A stretch of 64,000 nucleotides of DNA. Source: Verrucomicrobiaceae bacterium UBA7681. GTDB lineage: Bacteria; Verrucomicrobiota; Verrucomicrobiia; Verrucomicrobiales; Verrucomicrobiaceae. The notes under the pieces were generated by a model that saw only the letters and a list, made by a program, of their open reading frames with translations, did not search any database and was not told the origin of the DNA. Each line of letters starts with the position of its first letter. The stretch's first letter is position 1. The stretch spans positions 86,562 to 150,561 of the forward strand of contig DLGZ01000002.1 in assembly GCA_002482965.1 (NCBI GenBank). The letters are read 5' to 3'. Made by a program: the position numbers and the translations under genes. Shown here piece after piece: positions 41,524 to 51,275 of this stretch.

Positions 41524-42411
41524 TCAGGCGCTTTTAAGGCCGACGCGTTTCACTTCAATGGCAACGTCGGCGAGGTAGTCGCGGTATTCGCACCGTGGCA
41601 GTCCGGTCACAAGCGTTTCGAAGTCTTCGAGGGAAAGAAAACCGCGATGCAGAGCGGCCTCCTCAGGGCAGCCGAGCTTCATGCCCTGTCGCTTTTCGAT
41701 GGTCTGCACATAGGCGGATGCTTCGTGCAGACTGCTGCTCGTACCGGCATCCAGCCAGGCGATGCCACGGCTGAGGCGCCGAACGCGCAGGGTGCCGCGG
41801 CGCAGGTATTCTTTGTTCACGTCGGTGATTTCGAGTTCGCCACGCGGTGAAGACTGCAGGCTCCGGGCGATGGCAACAACGTCATTGTCGTAGAGATAGA
41901 CACCGGGCACGGCGTAGTTGCTGCGCGGTTGAGCCGGCTTTTCTTCGAGTGAAACAGCACAACCTTCGGCGTCGAACTCCACCACGCCGTAGCGTTCAGG
42001 GTCGTTGACGTGGTAGGCGAAAATGGTGGCGCCGGATTTAAATTCAGCAAAGGCACGCGGGAAGGCATCTCCGCCAAAGAAAATGTTATCGCCGAGGATC
42101 AGGGTCACGGGGTCCTGGCCGATGAAGGATTCAGCGATGAGGAACGCCTGCGCGATGCCTTCGGGCCTGGCCTGTTCGCGGTATTCAATTGAGATGCCCC
42201 ACTTTGAGCCGTTTCCAAGCAAGTGCTGAAAGCGTGGCAGATCTTGGGGTGTGGAGATGAGGCAAAACTCACGGATACCCGAGGCGATGAGAACCGTAAG
42301 CGGGTAGTACACCATGGGCTTGTCATAGACCGGCTGCAACTGCTTGGACGCCACCTGTGTGAGAGGGTACAGACGCGAGCCTGCACCGCCTGCGAGAATG
42401 ATACCTTTCAT
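41524..42411 (-). CDS. rfbA: Glucose-1-phosphate thymidylyltransferase
   Basis: 295 residues, the first enzyme of dTDP-sugar synthesis (glucose-1-phosphate plus dTTP to dTDP-glucose). The nucleotidyltransferase signature is KGIILAGGAGSRLYPLT (Gly-rich loop with Arg), then QLQPVYDKPMVYYPL, LGDNIFFGG (Asp-binding) and GIAWLDAGTSSSLHEA. Length and motifs match the short RmlA class. With the dehydratase at 39754 it provides dTDP-4-keto-6-deoxyglucose; the locus does not encode the 3,5-epimerase or reductase. Confidence 0.96.
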   Translation of the reverse strand: MKGIILAGGAGSRLYPLTQVASKQLQPVYDKPMVYYPLTVLIASGIREFCLISTPQDLPRFQHLLGNGSKWGISIEYREQARPEGIAQAFLIAESFIGQDPVTLILGDNIFFGGDAFPRAFAEFKSGATIFAYHVNDPERYGVVEFDAEGCAVSLEEKPAQPRSNYAVPGVYLYDNDVVAIARSLQSSPRGELEITDVNKEYLRRGTLRVRRLSRGIAWLDAGTSSSLHEASAYVQTIEKRQGMKLGCPEEAALHRGFLSLEDFETLVTGLPRCEYRDYLADVAIEVKRVGLKSA

Positions 42412-42449
42412 GGTGGGAAAGAGGGTTGCCGCATCTACGCCATTTCGCC

Positions 42450-44207
42450 TCAGCGAACAATCATCCAGTCATTGAGCACCAGCACATCCATCTTCGTGCG
42501 CAGAAAGCAGTCGAGGGCCTCCTGCGGGGTGCAGACGACGGGTTCGTTTTCGTTGAAGCTGGTGTTCAGCACCATGGGCACACCAGTGATCTGGCGATAG
42601 TTTTCAATGAGACGGTGGTAGCGTGGATTGGTCTCTTGATGCACGGTTTGCAGGCGGCCGGAACCATCGACATGCGTGGTGGCGGGGATTTGCGCACGCT
42701 TGTCTTCACGCACCTGGAAGACTTCCATCATGAAGGGGACGTCGTCGTCTTGCTCAAACCATTCGCTGACATGCTCACGCAAAATGCTCGGCGCAAAGGG
42801 GCGGAAGGATTCGCGCCGTTTGATCTTGAGGTTGAGGATGTCTTTCATGTCGGCACGCCGTGGATCGCCGAGGATGGAGCGGTTGCCGAGCGCGCGCGGG
42901 CCCCACTCCATGCGGCCTTGGAACCAGCCTATGACCTTGCCTTCGGTGATGGCGGTGGCAGTGAGGCGGCAAAGCTCAGCTTCGTCATCGAGGTGACGTA
43001 CGGTGCAGTGTTCAGTCACGATGTCGGCGTGGCGTGCATCGAGCAGTGTTTTGATCTCGGCATCGTTGGTCTGCGGGCCGACGTAAGCGTGGTCCATGAC
43101 GAACCGAGATGAGCGGGCTGAAGTGTCTGCGGCACCTTGAAGAGCGACGACAAAAGCGGAACCGATGGCTCCCCCCGCATCGCCGGCGGAGGCGGGGAGA
43201 TACATGCGCTTGAAAGGTGAGTTGAGGTACACCTTGCCGTTGGCCACGGAGTTCATGGCGCAGCCCCCGGATAGGGCGAGGTTGTCGCAGCGATAGCGTG
43301 CATGCAGCGTCTGCAGCATGGCGAAGAAGGCCTCCTCATACATGGCCTGGGCGCTGCGGGCGATGTCACGGTGCTTTTGCTCCAGCGCAGCACCCTTTTC
43401 ACGCTGCGGTCCGAGGAGCGCCTCCATGGGTGCCTGTTTGTAGAGCGTGCCAACTTCGGGGCAGCAGTTGTCCCAGGTATAGTGCACGTCATCGGTGTGA
43501 TGGCGGAAGTATTTCAAATTCAGCCTGAAGGTGCCGTCACTCTGCACCTGCACCAGTTCGCGCATCTCCTTGAGGTATTTGGGTTCGCCATACGGGGCGA
43601 GCCCCATGACCTTGTACTCATCGCCAAAGTAGGGGAAGCCGATAAACTGGGTGATGACGGAGTAAAAGATGCCCAGTGAATGAGGGAAATAGATGCGCCC
43701 GTCGATCTGGATGTCATTCCCCTTCCCCATCCCCCAGGCGGAACTGGCGAAGTCGCCAAAGCCATCCACTGACAGACACACGGCTTCGTCGAAATCTGAA
43801 ACGAGGAATGCAGAACCGAGGTGCGCGAGGTGGTGCTCGACGTGGTGGACCTTGGCTCGGAGCCTGGACCCCGGAAAGGCGGTCTGCACAGCGTCTTCGA
43901 AGCTGCCTGCCCGCCGAATGTTGCCGAGACGTTTGAGAATGAGGCTGAGGCTTGGCCTCTTGCGCAGGACGTAAAGAGCACGACGCAGGTTGTTGACCTT
44001 GGGATTGCGGTTGATGGCGATGTGATCGACGTCACTGAGTTGGAGTCCCGCATCTGCAAGACACCACTTCATGGCTTCGGTGGGCAGGCCGGACCAGTGC
44101 TTGATGCGCCGAAATCGTTCTTCTTCAGCAGCGACCACCAGCTTGCCATCTTTGACAAGTGCGGCGGCTGAGTCGCCGTGATAAGCATTGAGGCCGAGTA
44201 CGATCAT
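42450..44207 (-). CDS. NodU/CmcH-family carbamoyltransferase
   Basis: 585 residues from MIVLGLNAYHGDSAAALV; the frame runs to 44462 without homology before this start. N-terminal ASKHA-type domain with LNAYHGDS and VEHHLAHLGSAF (conserved His ligands), AVCLSVDGFGD, then LALSGGCAMNSVANG. C-terminal domain: GRMEWGPRALGNRSILGDPR, followed by RPFAPSILRE and VLNTSFNENEPVVCTP. These proteins transfer a carbamoyl group from carbamoyl phosphate, via carbamoyl-adenylate, to sugar hydroxyls, as in Nod factors and some O-antigens. It is at the upstream edge of the locus and diverges from the FGE-domain gene. Acceptor unknown. Confidence 0.92.
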   Translation of the reverse strand: MIVLGLNAYHGDSAAALVKDGKLVVAAEEERFRRIKHWSGLPTEAMKWCLADAGLQLSDVDHIAINRNPKVNNLRRALYVLRKRPSLSLILKRLGNIRRAGSFEDAVQTAFPGSRLRAKVHHVEHHLAHLGSAFLVSDFDEAVCLSVDGFGDFASSAWGMGKGNDIQIDGRIYFPHSLGIFYSVITQFIGFPYFGDEYKVMGLAPYGEPKYLKEMRELVQVQSDGTFRLNLKYFRHHTDDVHYTWDNCCPEVGTLYKQAPMEALLGPQREKGAALEQKHRDIARSAQAMYEEAFFAMLQTLHARYRCDNLALSGGCAMNSVANGKVYLNSPFKRMYLPASAGDAGGAIGSAFVVALQGAADTSARSSRFVMDHAYVGPQTNDAEIKTLLDARHADIVTEHCTVRHLDDEAELCRLTATAITEGKVIGWFQGRMEWGPRALGNRSILGDPRRADMKDILNLKIKRRESFRPFAPSILREHVSEWFEQDDDVPFMMEVFQVREDKRAQIPATTHVDGSGRLQTVHQETNPRYHRLIENYRQITGVPMVLNTSFNENEPVVCTPQEALDCFLRTKMDVLVLNDWMIVR

Positions 44208-44474
44208 GCAGTAAAAGAGACGCGGCCAAGCTGCCGCCAAAGGTCGCTCAAACAGCGGCCTGGATTTTTTGCCGGGGTTGGAACGGCATTTCTCAAAATG
44301 GGAAGGGACTGTACCATGCTGATACCCAGCGCAAAGAATAAAGTTCTTCCGTATGTTAACAGTTTGACACCAAGCAGTGCTGGCAGCGTACGTTTTTCTC
44401 CGGCAAAATGTGCCTAGTCGTGTTGCCCTGATTTTTTTGGATGAACCCGGCCTTTTTTGCACTTACCGAATTCC

Positions 44475-46160
44475 ATGCGCCGCCCCCCCTCCCTTCTGAC
44501 TGCCCTTGTCCTCGGCCTGGCCGCGTGTTTTGCCGCCCAGGGACAAACCAACACTCAGCCTGAAGGCACCAATCCGAATGCGCCGCGGGTGAGCAGCCTG
44601 GGCATGCGTTTTGCGAGTGTTCCGGGCACCACGGTGCAGTTTGCCATCTATGAGACACGGCTCTCGGAATGGAATGAGTTTCTGCGACAGAAAAAGTATC
44701 CGTGGTCCTACCAGACACACTTTGAGCAATCGCCGGAAAATCCGGTGGTGGGGGTCAATCTGCAGGATGCCGTGGCCTTCTGCAACTGGCTCACCGAAAC
44801 CGAGCGCGATCAGCAGCTGATCGACAGCTCCCAGAGCTACCGCCTGCCGACGCCGGAAGAATGGGACTCAGCCGTGGGCCTGGCCCGTGGTCGCAAAAAG
44901 ATCAGTCTCTCCGCTGAAGACATTCTGCTGGACGACCAAATCTATCCCTGGGGGCAGGAATGGCCGCCGCCCGCAAAAACCGCCAATTTTGCCGATGGCG
45001 AGATCCCCGGCTACGCCAACGACGGCTACACCTTCACCGCACCGGTGGGCAGTTTCACCCCCACTCGGGAAGGACTGTATGATCTCGCGGGCAATGTCTG
45101 GGAATGGACCCAGCCAGTGGAGATCCGTGCGCAGCCGATGGGGATCCTGCGCGGCGGCTCCTGGGCCTATTTCCGTGCGGAGTGCCTCACCTCGGGCTAT
45201 AAATACATCGTACCGGCGGATCTGCGTGCACCCACCATCGGCTTCCGCTGTGTGTTTGATGACAAACGCCGCACCGCGAGCCTGCTGGCCGCCTCCGATG
45301 CAGAGAAAAAGCAGGATCTGGAAGGACGCATGAAGGCGCTGACTGATAATCGCAAGGTGGACGCCACGGCAGTGGAGGCGCTGCGCAAAAAGATGCAGGG
45401 CAAGGGTGATGATGACGGCCTGCCAGACCCTGCCAGCCTGAAACCAGCGGTGGCGGATGGCAGTTCGTACCTCAATACGCTGGGCATGCGCTTTATACCG
45501 TTGCAGGAAAAAAGCGGCCCACTCATCTGCGCCACGGAGACCAGCGTGCGTGATTTCGAAACCTGGCTGAACGACACCGGACGCACCTGGAGCCAGAAAC
45601 CCTCCTTCCTGCTGGGGGGAAATCATCCCGCCGCAGGCGTGTCTTGGGAGGATGCCATGGCTTTCTGCGCCTGGCTGACCGAGCGCGACCGCACGAGCAA
45701 GCTCATCTCGGCTACCGCTTCCTACCGTCTGCCGAGCGATGCCGAATGGAGCCTGGCAGCTGGCTTGAAAAATGAAACCGGTGCCGATCCTGCCGCACGA
45801 AACCTCGCTGACAAGACCCATTACCCCTGGACGCCCAAAGCGGATGACTGGAAGCCGCCAGCACTCACAGCCAATCTGGACGCCACCAAAATCCCCGGCA
45901 CTACAGACAACTACTCCTACACCGCGCCTGTGGACAGTGCGCGTGGGAATGCCCTCGGCCTGTATGAAATGGGCGGCAATGTGTCTGAATGGTGCGCAGA
46001 TCCGTGGCCCGGCGCGCCGGAAGAGCGCGTCATCCGCGGCGGTAGTTGGCTGAGCTTTGACAAAGATGCCCTGCTGACCTCCGCCCGTTCACATGCTTTC
46101 AAGAATGTCACCCGCGCAGATCTGGGCTTCCGCTGCGTGCTGGATCTCGGCGCTCCGTGA
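44475..46160 (+). CDS. Secreted tandem FGE-sulfatase-domain protein
   Basis: 561 residues with a signal peptide (MRRPPSLLTALVLGLAACFAAQG; the ATG at 44475 gives the best start). Two formylglycine-generating-enzyme (SUMF1) type domains, about 40-270 and 335-560, are joined by a charged Lys/Arg-rich linker. Each has the A-F-C-x-W-L-T-E, Y-R-L-P, G-N-V-x-E-W, GGSW and GFRCV landmarks. Active FGEs need two cysteines after GGSW. The first domain keeps only one Cys (AECLTSG) and the second has none, so true FGE activity is improbable. Such proteins often bind metals or act as surface modules. It diverges from the carbamoyltransferase gene; a C7 run lies in the signal-peptide codons. Confidence 0.88.
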   Translation: MRRPPSLLTALVLGLAACFAAQGQTNTQPEGTNPNAPRVSSLGMRFASVPGTTVQFAIYETRLSEWNEFLRQKKYPWSYQTHFEQSPENPVVGVNLQDAVAFCNWLTETERDQQLIDSSQSYRLPTPEEWDSAVGLARGRKKISLSAEDILLDDQIYPWGQEWPPPAKTANFADGEIPGYANDGYTFTAPVGSFTPTREGLYDLAGNVWEWTQPVEIRAQPMGILRGGSWAYFRAECLTSGYKYIVPADLRAPTIGFRCVFDDKRRTASLLAASDAEKKQDLEGRMKALTDNRKVDATAVEALRKKMQGKGDDDGLPDPASLKPAVADGSSYLNTLGMRFIPLQEKSGPLICATETSVRDFETWLNDTGRTWSQKPSFLLGGNHPAAGVSWEDAMAFCAWLTERDRTSKLISATASYRLPSDAEWSLAAGLKNETGADPAARNLADKTHYPWTPKADDWKPPALTANLDATKIPGTTDNYSYTAPVDSARGNALGLYEMGGNVSEWCADPWPGAPEERVIRGGSWLSFDKDALLTSARSHAFKNVTRADLGFRCVLDLGAP

Positions 46161-46237
46161 TCTGGCCGCCGACCAACAACACCTCATCAAAAGTCGCTGC
46201 TGTGACGGCACCGCTTGATCTTGTTTTGCCCCGCGAC

Positions 46238-46618
46238 TCAAGAAAGAGCAGCAATCACTTCGATCTCCACCAGCGCGCCCAGCGGTAGTCCTGCCACAGC
46301 CACAGTCGAACGCGCAGGCTTGTGACCGGCAAATGCCGCCTCATACAACGGATTGACCTTGGGAAAATCGGCCATGTTTTGCAGAAACACCGTCGCCTTG
46401 ATGACTGAGCTCATCGTCAGCCCCTGCGCCTCCAGCAGCGCACGAATGTTGGCCAGCACCTGGGTCGTCTGGCCCTCCACATCCGCCGCCACGATCTTTC
46501 CCGCCGCAGGATCAATGGGAATCTGGCCTGAGCAAAACAGCAGGCCGCCCTGCTTCACCGCTTGCGAATAAGGACCGACCGCAGCCGGCACCTGGGGAGT
46601 GTTGTTGATGAGTTCCAT
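46238..46618 (-). CDS. RidA/YjgF family deaminase-like protein
   Basis: 126 residues, the usual length. Motifs: PQVPAAVGPYSQAVKQGGLLFCSGQIPID at the N-terminus, QTTQVLANIRALLE, and the C-terminal ARSTVAVAGLPLGALVEIEVIA. The Arg in ARSTV is the catalytic Arg that binds the imine/enamine carboxylate in RidA, and the GPYSQAV Tyr is the proton-transfer partner. RidA removes reactive 2-aminoacrylate formed by PLP enzymes. It stands alone between the FGE-domain gene and the efflux operon. Confidence 0.93.
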   Translation of the reverse strand: MELINNTPQVPAAVGPYSQAVKQGGLLFCSGQIPIDPAAGKIVAADVEGQTTQVLANIRALLEAQGLTMSSVIKATVFLQNMADFPKVNPLYEAAFAGHKPARSTVAVAGLPLGALVEIEVIAALS

Positions 46619-46755
46619 GCGTTTCTCATAACGATCCGCCCCCGTGATTCAAGCCTCGACATTCATAAGTCATGGATTCGCCCGCCGAATCCCTGAGTTT
46701 GACTCCAAGAATCACCATGATTTGCACACAATGCGCGGGTGACAATGCACCAAGT

Positions 46756-48162
46756 TCACCACCCACCACCCAGTGCTTTGATCAATGCCACAGTAGCGTT
46801 CAACCGACGCGAACGCAGGTCAATGGCAGTGCGCTCGGCATTCAGGGCAGCGGCCTGGGCGGTGATGACGTTGATATAGTTCAATGTACCCGCCTCATAC
46901 TGATTGCTGGTGATGCGCTCACTCTCCCGCGCCGCACGCACGGCTTCATTCTGGGCTTCAGTTTCGGCGGCTAGAATGCGCAGCGTGGACAGCGCATCTT
47001 CAGACTCCTGCATGGCGGTGAGCACGGCCTGACGGTAATCCGCGACGGCCTGCCTCCAAGTGGCGTCCGCCTGTGCCTTGGCGGCCAGGCGTTGACCGCT
47101 GTCTAAAATCGCAAACGAGGCGTCAGGCCCAAAGGACCAGAAATTGCTGCTCTGTGCAAACAGGTTGGCCAATGCACGCCAGCCGGTGGCGGCCCCCATG
47201 GATATGGTGGGGAAAAAGGCAGCAATGGCTGCCCCGATTCGTTCATTGGCAGCTGCCACACGCCGCTCACCAGCGGCGATGTCGGGACGGCGCTGGAGCA
47301 GCGTCGAGGGTGCCGTGGCCGGCAGAGTGGGGATGTGCGAGGTGAGGGTGGCTGGCTTCACACCAAAATCCGCAGGGGCACGTCCCGTGAGCACCGCAAG
47401 TGCATGTTCCATCGTCGCCCTCACCACGCCGGTTTCGATCAAGGCAACACGTGAAGTCGCGAGCTGAGTCGCTGCGAGCGCGACATCCGCCTCAGAGGCC
47501 ACACCCTGAGCTTTGCGGTTTTCCGTGAGCTGCATCGACTTGGCGTAGCTGGCCACCTGGCGCTCCAGCAAGAGCTTTTGAGCATCCGCAGCACGCAGCG
47601 AAAAATAGCTCTGCGCCGCTTGTGTTTGCAGAGTAAGCCGGGTGGATTCCACATCCGCCATCACAGCCTCCACGTCCGCTTTGGTGGCCTTGGCGGTATG
47701 CCGCAGACGTCCCCACAGATCCAGTTCCCAGTTGGCCGAAGTACCCACGGATTGAATTCGAGTCACACCTCCGCCGGCACCGCGAGCGTTGATGGAGTTG
47801 GTGTTTGCCGAGCCACCAAGCGAACCGCTCTTGTTGACGGTGTAGCCGCTGGTGGCAGTGGCGGTCGGGAGAAACGCCAGCTTCGCAGCCGTGAGCAGGG
47901 CCGAGGTCTGCTGCGCCCTCGCCACGGCGGACTGCAGCGACTGATTGGACACCTCCAGGCTTTGCATGATGGCATCCAGCTCCCTGTCATGAAAGATGGC
48001 CCACCAGTTGCCACGCGGCAGATGATCGGCGGGCTGCGCGACCTTCCAGCCGCCGCTCTCCTTGAAGTTGGCTGGCAGATTCATCGCCGGAGCCTGCTTC
48101 TTCGGACTGAAACTGCAGCCGGCTGCGGCAAGCATGAGCGTGCTGAAAAAAAGACGGTTCAT
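46756..48162 (-). CDS. RND efflux outer-membrane factor (NodT/OprM-like lipoprotein)
   Basis: 468 residues with a lipobox (LAAAGCSFSP; acylated Cys near 16). TolC-type outer membrane efflux domain pairs follow, each with long amphipathic helices (for example QSLQSAVARAQQTSALLTAAKLAFLPT and AERTAIDLRSRRLNATVALIKALGG). The GCSFSPKK start and LPRGNWWAIFHDRELD segment are typical of the NodT subgroup. It forms the outer-membrane exit channel for the two RND permeases encoded upstream, with which it overlaps by 4 nt. Confidence 0.93.
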   Translation of the reverse strand: MNRLFFSTLMLAAAGCSFSPKKQAPAMNLPANFKESGGWKVAQPADHLPRGNWWAIFHDRELDAIMQSLEVSNQSLQSAVARAQQTSALLTAAKLAFLPTATATSGYTVNKSGSLGGSANTNSINARGAGGGVTRIQSVGTSANWELDLWGRLRHTAKATKADVEAVMADVESTRLTLQTQAAQSYFSLRAADAQKLLLERQVASYAKSMQLTENRKAQGVASEADVALAATQLATSRVALIETGVVRATMEHALAVLTGRAPADFGVKPATLTSHIPTLPATAPSTLLQRRPDIAAGERRVAAANERIGAAIAAFFPTISMGAATGWRALANLFAQSSNFWSFGPDASFAILDSGQRLAAKAQADATWRQAVADYRQAVLTAMQESEDALSTLRILAAETEAQNEAVRAARESERITSNQYEAGTLNYINVITAQAAALNAERTAIDLRSRRLNATVALIKALGGGW

Positions 48163-51100
48163 AGAGTGACTGGAACGGGAACGGCTGCCATGTGAGGGGA
48201 GGGAGGATGCTTTTTCAAGAAACGCAACCGCAGCCCATCGAGGAAAAGATACACCACCGGCGTGGTGTAAAGGGTGAGAACCTGGCTGACGAGGAGACCG
48301 CCGACGACGGCAATGCCCAGAGGGCGGCGCAGCTCAGAGCCCACGCCAGTGCCGAGCGCGAGAGGCAATGCGCCCAGCAGCGCGGCGCAGGTGGTCATCA
48401 AAATGGGGCGCAGGCGCAACTGGCAGGCTTCAAAGATGGCGTGAAATGAATCAAGCCCTCGCTCACGCTCCGTTTGCAGCGCGAAGTCGATCATCATGAT
48501 GGCGTTCTTTTTCACAATGCCGATGAGCAGAAAGATGCCGATCATCGCCATCACAGTGAAGTCCAGGCCGCAGACGTAGAGGGCCAGCATGGCCCCCGCA
48601 CCAGCGGAAGGCAGCGTCGACAGAATCGTCAGCGGATGCAGGAAGCTCTCATACAGAATACCCAAAACGAGGTAGATGACCAGCAGGGCTGTGAGAATGA
48701 GGACGGGCTGACTGTCCAACGAGGCCTGGAACGCACCTGCCGTTCCGGCAAAAACGCGCTGCACATCATCAGGAATCTGCAGTTTGTTCACGGCATTGGT
48801 GATGGCTTCGGTGGCGTCTGCGAATGCCACGCCGGGCGGAATGTTGAACGAAAAAGTCAGCGCCGCGAACTGCCCCTGATGACTGATGGACAGCGCAGCA
48901 GGTGCGTACTCCCACCGCGCAAGCTGGTTCAATGGCACAAGATTGCCAGAGTCAGCACGCACCATCACCTGATCAAACGCACCGGGATCGTCGTTTTGCG
49001 AAGACTCCAAAATCACGCGGTACTGATTCAGCGGCGCATAGATCGTGGAAACCATGCGCTGGCCAAAAGAGCTGTTCAACGCGCTGTCCACCGCCTGCAT
49101 GCTCACGCCGACACGGGCGCAGGCTTCACGGTCGATGACGAGCCGGGTCACGGTGCCCTTGTCCTCGAAGTCACTGTTCACATCCACGAGTTCCTTGAGG
49201 CCGAGGAGCGCCATGCGCACCTTCGGCTCCCATTTGCGCAGTGTCTCCACATCACCAGCCTGCAGCGTGTATTGATACAAGGCACGGCTGGAGCGCCCGC
49301 CAATGCGCAAATCCTGTGAAGGCATCAGCAGCAGGGTGGCGCCTGCGATTTTTGAGAGCTTGCCACGGAAACGAGCCAGCACGACATCCACCGAATCACG
49401 CTGTCCCATCGGCTTCAGCGAGATGAAGACCCTGCCGCTGTTTTTCGGCCCGCCCATGCGCGAGTCAGAACCGCAGCTTGCATTCACTTTGAGAACCGCT
49501 GGATCGGCCTGCGCAATCTTGGCAATTTCGATGACTTTCTCACGCATGGCCTGGAACGAGATGTTCTGATCCGCGCTGATGCCGCCGATAAGCAAACCGT
49601 TATCCTGCTGCGGGAAAAAGCCCTTGGGGATCGTCACATACAGCCATCCGGTCAATCCCACGATGCCAATGAGCGCTGTCAGCGTGAGCCAGTGATGACG
49701 CAGGGCGATGTGCAGCGTGTAGGCATAGAATGACTGAATCCAGTGAAAGATGCCGTCTGACAACCGTGCAAAAAAACCAGGTTTATAACCTTCTTTTTCA
49801 GCGCTCAGCAAACGCGCGCACATCATCGGCGTGGTGGTCAGCGAAACGACGAGCGAAACGGCAATGGCCACGGAAAGCACCACGGCGAACTCCCTGAACA
49901 ACAGCCCCATGAGACCGCCCATGAGCAGGATGGGAATGAACACCGCGATCAGCGAGACGCTCATCGAAATGACAGTGAAGGTCACTTCGCGCGTCCCCCG
50001 GCGTGCCGCCTCCATCACGGGCATGCCATTTTCAACATGGCGGGTAATGTTTTCCAGCACGACGACCGCATCATCGACCACAAAGCCGGTGCTGACCGTG
50101 AGGGCCATCAGCGAAAGATTGTCCAGACTGTAGCCGCAAAGATACATCACACCAAAAGTCCCCAGGAGGGACACCGGCACCGCCACGCCCGGAATTAAGG
50201 TGGCTCGGACTCTGCGCAAAAAGGCAAACACGACCAGGATGACGAGCATCGTGGCTATCAGCAGCGAGTACTGCACGTCATCTATCGAGGCGCGGATGGT
50301 CACCGTACGCTCCATGGTGATGTCGAAATTCATCGAGGCAGGAGCCATCGCACGGAGCTTCGGCATCATGGCTTTGATCTTGTCCACCACCTCGATGATG
50401 TTCGCTCCGGCCTGCCGAAAGACGATGAACGAGACGGAGTTCTTGCCGTTGGTGCTGCCATAGTTGTAGGCGTCCTGCACAGAATCCGTCACCTCACCGA
50501 GGTCCCCCAGTCGCACCGCCGCACCATTAACGTAGCTCACGATGACATTTTTGTACTCGGCAGCCACGTCCATTTGATCGCTCGCCAGCACCTGCCAGCG
50601 TCGATCATCATCCTCAATCAGCCCCTTGGGCCGGTTCACATTCGCAGCGGCGATGGCGGTGCGGACGTCTTCCATGGTGAGGTTCGCCCGCGTCAGAGCC
50701 GGCATGTTCATGCTGACGCGCACGGCGGGCAGCGAACTGCCGCCGATGCTGACACTGCCCACGCCTTCAATCTGTGAAATCTTCTGCGCGATCACCGTCG
50801 AACCGACATCATACATCTGCCCTGATGTGGCGATGTCCGAAGTCAGCGCCATGATCATGATCGGCGAGTCCGACATGTTCATTTTGCGGTAGGTCGGATT
50901 GCCCGGCATGCCAGTAGGAAGCAAACTACGCGCCGCATTGATGGCGGCCTGCACGTCCCGCGCGGCGCTGTCCACGTCACGGCTCATGTCAAACTGCAGG
51001 CTGATGCTCGTGCTGCCCTGCGAGGAAGATGAGGTCATCTCATTGATCCCAGCGATGCGGCCCAGCGTGCGCTCCAGCGGTGTGGCCACGGTGGCGGCCA

Positions 51101-51275
51101 TGGTCTCTGGGCTGGCACCGGGCAATGAGGCCGATACGGAAATCGAAGGCATGTCCACCTGCGGCAAAGGCGAGACCGGCAGGTTCATGTAAGCCAAAAC
51201 ACCCGACAACGCGATCGCCAGCGTGGCGAGCGTGGTCGCCACGGGACGGTGGATGAAGGTGTCGGTAAAACTCAT
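48159..51275 (-). CDS. RND multidrug efflux permease (MdtC-like)
   Basis: 1038 residues with the RND duplicated layout: twelve membrane helices and two large periplasmic loops. N-terminal FIHRPVATTLATLAIALSG, the proton-relay Asp-Asp in VDDAVVVLENI (helix 4) and the Lys in GIVKKNAIMMIDFAL (helix 10) are intact. SIGGSSLPAVRVSMNMPALTRANLTMEDVRTAI and the docking-loop region correspond to MdtC/MdtB proteins. It is encoded with a second permease; in MdtABC the two permeases form a heterotrimer. Start overlaps the preceding gene's stop by 4 nt. Substrate unknown. Confidence 0.93.
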   Translation of the reverse strand: MSFTDTFIHRPVATTLATLAIALSGVLAYMNLPVSPLPQVDMPSISVSASLPGASPETMAATVATPLERTLGRIAGINEMTSSSSQGSTSISLQFDMSRDVDSAARDVQAAINAARSLLPTGMPGNPTYRKMNMSDSPIMIMALTSDIATSGQMYDVGSTVIAQKISQIEGVGSVSIGGSSLPAVRVSMNMPALTRANLTMEDVRTAIAAANVNRPKGLIEDDDRRWQVLASDQMDVAAEYKNVIVSYVNGAAVRLGDLGEVTDSVQDAYNYGSTNGKNSVSFIVFRQAGANIIEVVDKIKAMMPKLRAMAPASMNFDITMERTVTIRASIDDVQYSLLIATMLVILVVFAFLRRVRATLIPGVAVPVSLLGTFGVMYLCGYSLDNLSLMALTVSTGFVVDDAVVVLENITRHVENGMPVMEAARRGTREVTFTVISMSVSLIAVFIPILLMGGLMGLLFREFAVVLSVAIAVSLVVSLTTTPMMCARLLSAEKEGYKPGFFARLSDGIFHWIQSFYAYTLHIALRHHWLTLTALIGIVGLTGWLYVTIPKGFFPQQDNGLLIGGISADQNISFQAMREKVIEIAKIAQADPAVLKVNASCGSDSRMGGPKNSGRVFISLKPMGQRDSVDVVLARFRGKLSKIAGATLLLMPSQDLRIGGRSSRALYQYTLQAGDVETLRKWEPKVRMALLGLKELVDVNSDFEDKGTVTRLVIDREACARVGVSMQAVDSALNSSFGQRMVSTIYAPLNQYRVILESSQNDDPGAFDQVMVRADSGNLVPLNQLARWEYAPAALSISHQGQFAALTFSFNIPPGVAFADATEAITNAVNKLQIPDDVQRVFAGTAGAFQASLDSQPVLILTALLVIYLVLGILYESFLHPLTILSTLPSAGAGAMLALYVCGLDFTVMAMIGIFLLIGIVKKNAIMMIDFALQTERERGLDSFHAIFEACQLRLRPILMTTCAALLGALPLALGTGVGSELRRPLGIAVVGGLLVSQVLTLYTTPVVYLFLDGLRLRFLKKHPPSPHMAAVPVPVTL

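Noticed and set aside
42450..44462. Extended N-terminus of the carbamoyltransferase
   Set aside because: The family begins at MIVLGLNAYHGDS; the extra residues are Cys/Arg-rich with no homology and fill the divergent promoter region.
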